Positions 59,501-64,000 of a stretch of 64,000 nucleotides of DNA are shown here, piece by piece. The DNA lies in contig NZ_CP133217.1 of NCBI RefSeq assembly GCF_030930995.1, forward strand, positions 2,594,001 to 2,658,000, read 5' to 3'. Within the stretch, counting starts at the first letter, position 1, and each line of letters opens with the position of its first letter. The notes under the pieces were generated by a model. That model did no database searches, had not been told where the DNA came from, and saw only the letters and a program-made list of their open reading frames with translations. The translations under genes and the position numbers were made by a program. Origin of the DNA: Thiothrix subterranea. Its GTDB lineage: Bacteria > Pseudomonadota > Gammaproteobacteria > Thiotrichales > Thiotrichaceae.

Positions 59501-61883
59501 CAGTAATCACGCCGTTACTGTCGACACTGGGCGTATCGGATATGGCTGGAAAAATACGCCGAATGGCTCCGCTATCCATGTAAATAGACGTGCCATGAGT
59601 GGCGTTGTGCATGTTATCGGTACGATTGCGGGTGTCTGCCCCACCGCCACTGGCTACCCAGTTACGTATCGGGGTAGCGCCCGGACGGTTTTCTGCAAAA
59701 TACTGTCCGCCGGTCAAATCATTAAAGTTGTCGCTAAAGACGGTGGTGGTGCATGAGGTCGGTGTTGTACCTTTGGTAACACTGACGCTGGGGCTATTGG
59801 GGGGCAGGTTTAATGCAATCGCAATGGGGAAATCTTCCACTTCACCATTGCTGGCACTGCCGGTTGGGGTGCTGGTTGTTACCGCCGTATCCGTGGTCAG
59901 GCGCAGGCGGATAAAGCTTGTACCGGGTTTAATATCCGCAGGGATGCTGCTCCAGTTGAGGGTAACGCTGCTGTTGTTAGCGCCGGTGGGAACATTGACC
60001 GAAGTTGCCTCATCCGCTTCGAACGTGCCATTTTTATCGAAGTCGATCCAACCGTAGAGTTTACCTGCGGTTCCCGTGGTATTGGTGACGGAAAACGTGC
60101 TGCTGTAGCTGGTATCGTTTTGTTTTAGCAACGGAAAGCGTGTGATGCTGCTATTGGATGGCGCTTTGGGTGCGCCATCTTCATCAGCGCCATCACCACT
60201 GGCGTTGTGAGTGGGTTGACTGGCACTTTCTGAATCGGGCGCATTCGTGCCTAATTTAATTCCGGTGACAAGGCTATGGCTGGCATTGCCGTAAGTGGCG
60301 GGCGCATCCCCAAAGTCGCTACTGGTTGGTGTGTTAATACAGACCTGTGAATAGGCAACCCCGTCTACCCAGAACAAACTGGCTACCCGTAAAAACCTGA
60401 CATAACGAACGCCGCCAGCGGGTACAGTGACGGTTATCCGTGCAAGTTTATCCAGAGTAGCAGAACTTCCCAATGTACCGCTTGCGCCATAAGTACCCAC
60501 TGAGGTAAAGGTGGTGTTGTCCGCTGAAAATAGGATACTGACTTTGCTGGTCGACGTATCCTGGGCGAGTGAAAGTATTAGGCTGGAATTGGCAGGAATC
60601 GTTTGACCTAAATCCAGCGTAATGTGTGCGCCGTTTGTGCTTGGTATTTTCGCCGAGTTTGTCGTGGTGGATGCTGTGGTATTGGCGGCCGTCAGTGCGC
60701 CAGTCGCTAAGTTGGGTGAAGTGATCGTGCCGCTGCTGCTTTTTACGGTTGCCGCATTGCCGGATACGTCGCTGACGGATTGACCGGGGATTGGACACAA
60801 AGGTGCTGCAAAATTTTTGTAACTGGTCGAGCAAGCAGACGGCGCGTCTAACACGATTGGGCGAGCAAATGCGATGCGCTCAATATTGGTTGGTAGCGGC
60901 GATTGAACGTCAAAAAATTGCGAACCCGTTTGGGTTTCATCATAAAAATTGATTTTGTCGCTGGCGCTGTTGCCGGTAAAAGCACCTTGATTGCGGGTGT
61001 CCCCCGAAAAAATCATCGCGCCGCCACCGGTAAAGGTGCTGTTATTGAAAAAGTCTTTACCTGCAATTTTGGCACTGGAACCGTTGTGGAATGGCTGGTT
61101 ATTTTGCCATACGCCAGTGGGTGTGCCGGTTGCGGTAGTGATGAGAATAGTGCCCAGATTGTCCATCAGCGGGCTGTTGTTGTTGAATCCACCGTTAGAA
61201 ACCAAGGCGCAATAGTTACTGACATCCGAATTCGCGTTAATATTCATGAACGCCGTCGCATACACGCGCCCGTAGTTATCGAACTTACCATCGGGGTTGA
61301 AGTTACCGTTGACTTCCATGCGGTAATTATTCGTTAACGTTGTACCGTTTTGGGTATTAAAGTCTTGCGATGTGGTGAGCAAACCGTCGTTAATAAACGT
61401 AGAGTTATTGCCCAGTTGAAAACTGTTTGCCATCGTCATGGTGGCATTGGCGCGGTTGCGGAATGTCGTTGCGCCGTTGGTATTCAGGCCGCCAGTAAAA
61501 CTGAGCGTGCCGTAGTTGTCGATAACCGTGCCGCTGTTATAGGAAAATGTCTGTAAATTGGCAGTACCGTAGTTGGTTAAGGTGCCTGCCACATTGTTGA
61601 GATTGCCGGGCGTGAACGTCGCCCCTGTTTCCACGCAAATGCTGGCACCGCTGCCGAATTCTACCGTGCCGGTATACGTACCGCTGGCGATTTTGAGTGA
61701 TTGCCCCGACGTTAGGGTGTAATTGCTGCTGCCGCCCGTACTGGTTTGCGTGTATGTCGCCGTGCAGTTGGCAGCAAATGCTTGCCCTGTCAGCACAGTC
61801 AGTAACAATAATGCGAACAAGATTTGTAAGGAAAAACCAAGCGATCCATTGGCATAGCGACGTTTAGGCATTGAAATGTTCAT
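47598..61883 (-). CDS. Giant secreted modular adhesin (GEVED, SdrD-type, lectin, beta-helix, cadherin-like)
   Basis: 4761 residues in one frame. The signal peptide ends AFA near residue 37. Order from the N terminus: a repeat-rich beta-helical region (to about 515); three GEVED domains near 518-690, 948-1124 and 1131-1299, each ending GEVED(F/Y/H), alternating with two copies of a jelly-roll-like domain (SDNFNDLTGGQYF and TDNFDDLASEQYF); SdrD_B-type domains (about 1560-1775); a propeller-like region (about 1780-2245); SdrD_B (about 2250-2375); an L-type-lectin-like domain (about 2388-2605); three long units, each with an SdrD/Cna-B module (GKxxEDxNYGGG) and a NTNDSGQGSLRQ beta-helix; a cadherin-like domain (about 4400-4510); and a conserved C-terminal module. 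Probably exported for adhesion or sheath/biofilm structure. No membrane anchor is seen; the secretion route is unknown. Confidence 0.88.
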   Translation of the reverse strand: MNISMPKRRYANGSLGFSLQILFALLLLTVLTGQAFAANCTATYTQTSTGGSSNYTLTSGQSLKIASGTYTGTVEFGSGASICVETGATFTPGNLNNVAGTLTNYGTANLQTFSYNSGTVIDNYGTLSFTGGLNTNGATTFRNRANATMTMANSFQLGNNSTFINDGLLTTSQDFNTQNGTTLTNNYRMEVNGNFNPDGKFDNYGRVYATAFMNINANSDVSNYCALVSNGGFNNNSPLMDNLGTILITTATGTPTGVWQNNQPFHNGSSAKIAGKDFFNNSTFTGGGAMIFSGDTRNQGAFTGNSASDKINFYDETQTGSQFFDVQSPLPTNIERIAFARPIVLDAPSACSTSYKNFAAPLCPIPGQSVSDVSGNAATVKSSSGTITSPNLATGALTAANTTASTTTNSAKIPSTNGAHITLDLGQTIPANSSLILSLAQDTSTSKVSILFSADNTTFTSVGTYGASGTLGSSATLDKLARITVTVPAGGVRYVRFLRVASLFWVDGVAYSQVCINTPTSSDFGDAPATYGNASHSLVTGIKLGTNAPDSESASQPTHNASGDGADEDGAPKAPSNSSITRFPLLKQNDTSYSSTFSVTNTTGTAGKLYGWIDFDKNGTFEADEATSVNVPTGANNSSVTLNWSSIPADIKPGTSFIRLRLTTDTAVTTSTPTGSASNGEVEDFPIAIALNLPPNSPSVSVTKGTTPTSCTTTVFSDNFNDLTGGQYFAENRPGATPIRNWVASGGGADTRNRTDNMHNATHGTSIYMDSGAIRRIFPAISDTPSVDSNGVITAPPTALELRDIADDLTPNTTSGDSHWGPFPPSLSRTLNTTVGQRYRLYFELLPENDGNGWRNGMLRVDTPSGSVHLQTPAGTGSPYLYQVDFTANAATSTISFVNYSRLAIDDNWCDPLTTAWCTIDGLSTTPKTSEPMIDNVVVALESACVTSSNTDYGDAPDTAANTGAGNYKTLASDGGASHTIIPSLSIGNTIDGDSGTLQNTNADADDNSGSPDDEDGLQNPAIISTTTGQTYTLTTYVKNETGSTAYLTAYIDFNRDGDFLDAGERADTQHVYWNGYMLSNFTVPAGTTAGTTYARLRLSQTRAEAETSVGAATSGEVEDHKLTISAGPFYDFGDAPATYGDARHTTLNSLFLGENRPDAETASQYSYNAIGDGVDEDGSPNQYNNPYIALFPILKMTATSYSVDVRTTNTTGNAGKLYGWIDFDGNGVFNPDEAASVNVPNNTNGNVTLTWNSIPTDIKLGTTFIRLRLTTDAAVTTSTPANNASNGEVEDYPIAVAIDVPPDSPDVTIVRGENQACSSTIFTDNFDDLASEQYFGANTSATPFVIRNWTATGGGNDTYARTVEVSPFAATQGRSIYFGNGMMRRFYPDTGGVLAFDGNGRMLSPPDAVELRDNADDVSPGVNIHESDWGPEPVTLSRTFASTVGQRYRLYFSALPEGGDWDAGIMRVDTPSGSVHFKAPGEGEGIQKYRIEFTAISTSSTIRFVNYGHIGTDGGYCDPNSVISGPWCTVSGFPNERKGNELIIDDVAVAAASACPNSSISGTVYADTNANNAFDVGTENGLANVSLMLYDNNGTTANANDDSQVATTSTAANGTYSFANISPSPRYRLEVDTRDADLPASAMIGTTNPLADVTVSAGSTLTNQNFGFDLGCNASAGQFGGIAFRDYNQNGIREPQEEGIAAITVTAYNGANAVAATATTDARGWYTLSGLTNGTQYRLEYTNLPSGLYPGAAGTDTASTVRFVTASGSCAANLGISDPIEYCQAIPPVAAFNFVNGNPSIADIGNYASLFTFPYDATGGAYDQTPPAITKANTSQTGALWGLAYQKTTKTLYASAAMRRFSGFGTLGTGGIYKVDMTDPNAAYTGASTYVDLRAIGIDTGNDVRVATDSCNNLATGAWSPSHDVAAWDKVGKVGVGDIDYDEPNNRLWLINLNDRKLYGIGNVSPSTAPTAANVLGGYTVNLPSPYTCTSGTFRPWAVKYHRGYVYVGGVCDAATDPYNLSKVRGYVLRFNPANTAAGFSHVKDFAINQPRSGFGYTNIGEWSGWLPQADAVNVRPQFHSPIVGNLEFDTDGSIIVGIIDRAGLQKGTNSYDEPACGDPTIDYVDTMGDVLRLCKTDTGYLSDSEPGCSTAIATNSKTTDEYYWGDLGPSNNAWEGMNEIAAGGLALAPGKEHVLASAYDANSWGSNGVVWLNNRTGAKDNSYHVSWSTLGKSTGMGELEVLCDPSPVEVGNRVWLDTDKDGLQDANEAGIANVTITLACGADNATATTNAQGEYYFSNKAGGNATFMGSGESCSLSVNTTQTSLNTYTLTTQNADSKTDNNSQTDIRDSDAVINGNNAVISFTAGNTGQNNHSLDFGFSSTPTQACLPIAGAAVGNASVLPTNEIEFTHATTNQKGAFWGNNRVNLTAPFDLQARVYVGADDAGADGMTFTLQNTGASAIGQNGRGLGSADTWSGVGTTDYYGISPSLVVELDTYHNIDAGWNDLSNDHLAVYLNGDGRHSANTNKLAAPVDLGNIENNAYHDLRVTWNPTSKTLTTYFDGVQRTSTVVDLVNKLGTNTPFWGYTAATGALTNRQAICNLSDPSSASKNISGKVFEDKNYGGGTGRPLNTTGIAGILGVRVELYDSTGAFVTSTTTVDGGPYSFTNVAAGNYYVRVVNDTVRSTRAGSTAAERAIQTHRSDGIADVNNEVGGRKPTLVDAAANTTNQTLNTATFTLSGGGQAQSVQPITMASSDITGANFGFNFSTVVNTNDSGQGSLRQGIFNANLLANTGMAQPDSNYGVNTALSKEVLVFNIPASGDPQGRADICGGKTCNITVNSKLPDITAPLIIDGTTQPGYTAGTPGIPRIRISPVTGLDALGVSIAYNAPDSTVRGLSITGFRTSNMNRAINVAAARTVVESNYVGVKPDGTADANGQGIMLEYADTATSIIGGTTPAKRNIISGNLRWGIAYDTGATAGTIQNNFIGTNVTGTAALGNQAGGLDLESANDSMVLDNVIAGNAGDGIQIGFTNGSILTSGYTIRGNRIGVGINGEAIGNTGPGIMSYGGSSNHQIGGTAAGQANTIANNTGGGIKLAANATNINNVISGNSIYNNGNLGIDLGNNGVTVNDANDADTGANNLLNFPLMSDLSIASGNLTVKGCAPAGASVELFEADVSTGGKAIPGDNKVGKSKDYGEGQTYLASFVEGSAADTDAANCALATDADGNNQTGMKAFSVTIPTPAGFVTGDTLTATATLAASGTSEFSPTLTLQEVGDFTGKIFEDVNYGGGAGRPFGTTGTVGIAGSRVELYNASGNFVNSATTDTGGIYTFTGVTDGAYYVRAVNDTVKSTRTGSSGAERGIQTFRTDGTTDVVNEIGGRKPSSADAPANTTNQTLNTNTFLLSGGAQAQSVQPITILSGVVKSASIDEDDPIFKGPVFNPVKEPSFGFNFNTVVNTNDSGQGSLRQFILNANLLGNDSTLAQTGRTAGKDNAILELSTSDLNYNAANQYWSIAVQSALPALGNDIILDASTQPARTTAPAFTFANRPVIELNGSNAGDYTNGLALNGATNGSTVKYFAINRFKMAGIQVVQSQNNLIASNYIGTDPTGAINRGNGDSGITVISPLGPNLIGGSGSAGNLIAYNSGDGITVGGTDGTKATSMLGNKIYANGKLGIDLGGNGITVNDANDADTGTNDLLNFPILANITESGGNLIIKGCAPAGIAGATTVELFEADVSAGGKATPGDNKFGKSKDYGEGQTYLASFEEGSASDTDTATCAIATDADGNNHTGMNAFTVTIPTPAGFVTGDSMTATATLSNSGTSEFSPTVLLLEVYDVAGKIYEDVNYGGGNGRAFNAATAGMTGISGASVELRDASNNVLATATTAADGSYIFTDIPVGTYSVQAVNTSVHSTRPGSNGSERGVITYRTDGVNSVNTASTAFSQAITLSNANLSNVNFGFNFDTVTNTNDSGAGSLRQFLLNANLLDGDATLAQVGRTAGKENAILELSTSDPNYNAGVWKITLNSALPDINKPLVLDGSKQATFNSTSAAPVIQLNGNGGAGNGLTLVTGSTGSQVLNLAITNFSGDGINVQGATTNNSFLGNSIYANTGLGIDLVGGDENGFGVTANDAGDADSGPNNLLNYPDVKVNSFGANGTKVVTYDFNLDVAAGDYRIEFFTSAAKDTSGNGEGQTLIGSKDLSHPGTGSLNFKGTLNSTITVAQGAYISVTLTQKIDASTYGSTSEFSGIKDGITIQVCDSLIDDTTSGTNMVIDETNVTTVIKLLEAKDSNGNPITYVISGGSDGNFFTITNPTPGATLDCATVKFIVNSVIITKSADADGTEIDTRAAPPPSLTLPPGNYESPMDSDKDNVYDLEITATTVDGAKYVRDVSVRVMNTNEAPAITSTTSLSVTEDTSKTVLTVAAQDSDANDKLSYRINGGADGTNFEIDSSTGLLRFRVMPDYDAPMDANRDNVYEVEIAVTDTGGLSSSKLFKVSVVNNTADDGVTVSVRAMLQGAYDSKTALMVDTLNTLGLLPNTQPYQADPFKYAGTETLSTMVQEMAGNDAVVDWILVELRTGLDTVVASRALILQRDGDVVDSQTSSNLLHFAKVKAGNYYVSVRHRNHLGMVSASPISLSSTAKALNFASSSMVVSGDETRIITGMVALMWAGDINVSNTLSANGPNNDVTSLLGRVITAGDNTQSNTNHILTGYINTDINFDGKTLFTGPGNDTTLLVGNILLHPLNNGFAANYIVKGGLQ
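49090..50365 (-). repeat. Adhesin long unit 3
   Basis: Third, shorter and more diverged unit (GKIYEDVNYGGG) with NTNDSGAGSLRQFLLNANLL. It lacks the GGRKP stretch of the other two. Confidence 0.65.
50370..52045 (-). repeat. Adhesin long unit 2
   Basis: Second unit, same order as unit 1 (GKIFEDVNYGGG). The stretch GDNKFGKSKDYGEGQTYLASF is nearly the same in units 1 and 2. The shared segments 50365-50830 and 52045-52510 are roughly three-quarters identical by eye. Confidence 0.75.
52050..54045 (-). repeat. Adhesin long unit 1
   Basis: First of three related units. It begins with an SdrD/Cna-B-type module (GKVFEDKNYGGG), then GGRKPTLVDAAANTTNQTLN, NTNDSGQGSLRQ and a beta-helix with NNLLNFP, and ends with a VELFEADVS segment. 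Units 1 and 2 are clearly homologous at DNA level. Confidence 0.75.
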
Positions 61884-61961
61884 TATTCTAGTTCCGTTAT
61901 CATTATGATTTTTCGGCTTTAATTGGTTTTTCTAACATAATTTTTGTTATTACTTATATTT

Positions 61962-61989
61962 ATTGTAACACCACCATAGTTTTAATCAA
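61962..61989 (-). promoter_or_regulatory. Predicted promoter for the giant adhesin gene
   Basis: On the minus strand, TTGATT, a 16-bp spacer and TACAAT, about 80 bp before the ATG at 61883. The 5' leader is AT-rich. A small CCACCAT/ATGGTGG inverted repeat overlaps the spacer and could be an operator. Confidence 0.4.
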
Positions 61990-62100
61990 TAATGATGGTG
62001 GCATTTGATGCATCTTTAGGTCTTCCGCGTTTGTTGCATCCCCACTTGCACCCAAGCCAGCATCCCGCTAGATTGCACAGCAACTCAAAAAGGTATTTGA

Positions 62101-63049
<949 letters not shown>

Positions 63050-63053
<4 letters not shown>

Positions 63054-63532
63054 TGCGCATTGGGCATGGTTACGATGTACACGCCTTTACGACAGGCGAT
63101 CATCTGGTGTTGGGCGGTGTTAAGATCCCGCATACGCACGCTTTTAAAGCGCATTCGGATGGGGATGTGTTGTTGCACGCGATTTGTGATGCCTTATTGG
63201 GGGCGCTGGCGTTGGGTGATATTGGGCAACATTTCCCCGATACCGCCGCCGAATACGCTAACATTGATAGCCGAATTTTGTTGCGTCACGTCGTCGGACT
63301 GGTGCGCAGTCAAGGCTATGGCGTGATCAATCTTGATAGCACGATCATTGCGCAATCGCCTAAAATGGCACCGCATATTTTGACCATGCGCGAACACCTA
63401 GCGGTTGATTTGGGCTGTGAGCTGAATCAAGTCAATGTGAAAGCAACGACGACTGAAAAATTAGGTTTTACCGGGCGTAAGGAGGGCATCGCTGCCCATG
63501 CCGTGGTGTTATTAGGAGCAAACCATGATTGA
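63050..63532 (+). CDS. ispF: 2-C-methyl-D-erythritol 2,4-cyclodiphosphate synthase
   Basis: MEP pathway enzyme, 160 residues. The metal ligands are in [10 protein letters not shown] and the later conserved His in [24 protein letters not shown] and the C-terminal [17 protein letters not shown] are complete. Usually follows ispD; here it follows DUF2069 and no ispD is in the window. Confidence 0.95.
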
Positions 63533-63818
63533 AAAATTAAACGATGAAGCGCTGGCAGTTATTTTGGAAGGTTTGCCGGGTTGGGTATTGCGTGACAGCA
63601 AGTTACACCGCGTGCTGACTTTTGCCGATTTTGTCGAAGCGTTTGGTTTTATGTCGCAAGTGGCGCTAGTCGCGGAGCGCATGAACCATCACCCGGAATG
63701 GTGCAATGTGTACAAAACCTTAGCCATAAGTCTGACCACGCACGATGCTGGCGGCATTACCCACCGCGATATTGAATTGGCGCAAACCATCAATCGTTTG
63801 GCGGGTTATCCGGTGTAA
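63525..63818 (+). CDS. phhB: Pterin-4a-carbinolamine dehydratase
   Basis: 97 residues. The conserved core is [21 protein letters not shown] with the active-site His pair and HHPEW (motif quoted in part), then [14 protein letters not shown]. It dehydrates 4a-hydroxytetrahydropterin. It overlaps ispF by 8 bases at its start and the HEAT gene by 29 bases at its end. Confidence 0.9.
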   Translation: MIEKLNDEALAVILEGLPGWVLRDSKLHRVLTFADFVEAFGFMSQVALVAERMNHHPEWCNVYKTLAISLTTHDAGGITHRDIELAQTINRLAGYPV

Positions 63819-63999
63819 GGGTTGCCAATGCATCAGTGGCAACGTCATGCACCTCGGCTGCCTGATCGTGCAAACAGGCTTGTAAAAACGGAATCGCATG
63901 GGCATCGCCACTTAATCCCAAGTAATGACAAGCATCCGAACGAATCGTGACATCGGGGTGTTGGCTTAATTCCCCCAGTGTCGCTACAGCGCTTTTGAG
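63790..63999 (-). CDS. HEAT-repeat protein, C-terminal fragment
   Basis: The last 69 residues of a gene cut by the window edge, ending [12 protein letters not shown]. Two HEAT-like helical repeats are visible ([20 protein letters not shown] and [20 protein letters not shown]). Such repeats form protein-binding solenoids. The upstream part, and so the full function, is not visible. Confidence 0.7.
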   Translation of the reverse strand, partial: LKSAVATLGELSQHPDVTIRSDACHYLGLSGDAHAIPFLQACLHDQAAEVHDVATDALATLTPDNPPND

Positions 64000-64000
64000 C

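Noticed and set aside
60903-61337. 144-residue + strand frame opposite the adhesin N-terminal region
   Set aside because: Shadow of the adhesin frame; no start signal or family match.

Overview
The window reads as chromosome of a gammaproteobacterium of moderate GC content. Evidence is the hisC-tyrA-aroA-cmk-rpsA-ihfB-lapB-pyrF run, the nudJ-mnmA-hflD cluster, and rdgC, dusB and ispF in gammaproteobacterial form. The giant GEVED/SdrD-type adhesin and the abundant short GC-rich repeats would suit a filamentous sulfur bacterium of the Thiothrix type. That placement is inference; no rRNA or tRNA gene lies in the window to confirm it.

Layout. 1-2946: end of an RhlE-type helicase, then hisC and tyrA. 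2970-3908: a lipoprotein alpha/beta hydrolase on the other strand. 4023-15735: a five-gene accessory operon, most likely anti-phage defence. It encodes an SNF2 helicase with DUF3883, an AAA15 ATPase, an RloB/TOPRIM-like protein, a DUF1156 adenine methyltransferase and a DUF499 ATPase. The operon sits between tyrA and aroA, which are adjacent or fused in many relatives. 15779-21916: aroA, cmk, rpsA, ihfB, lapB and pyrF. 21996-24264: hflD, mnmA and a NUDIX hydrolase on the minus strand. 24366-27128: sucA without sucB. 27139-31734: a 1531-residue helicase-nuclease. 31934-39587: dusB, a P-loop NTPase gene, metA, a membrane protein, a DUF1800/DUF1501 pair and rdgC. 39556-43743: a DUF349 gene split by an antisense group II intron whose reverse transcriptase is frameshifted. 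43769-47532: metG and an alanine-rich DUF1566 lipoprotein. 47598-61883: a 4761-residue secreted modular protein. 62107-64000: wrbA-like, DUF2069, ispF, phhB and a HEAT-repeat fragment.

How the parts fit. The defence operon is tightly packed: genes 2-3 and 3-4 overlap, the other gaps are 67-90 bp, and aroA follows the last gene by 43 bp, so defence and aromatic biosynthesis may be co-transcribed. The most unusual feature is inside the DUF1156 methyltransferase. A complete DUF559 (Vsr-like) nuclease domain flanked by 38/40-identical inverted repeats is inserted in frame. Two more copies of the repeat lie elsewhere in the same open frame, and the catalytic motifs survive. The window also holds an exact 83-bp tandem duplication at the convergent pyrF/hflD ends and a small in-frame palindromic repeat in the metG linker. 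Together these point to a genome heavily visited by small repeat elements.
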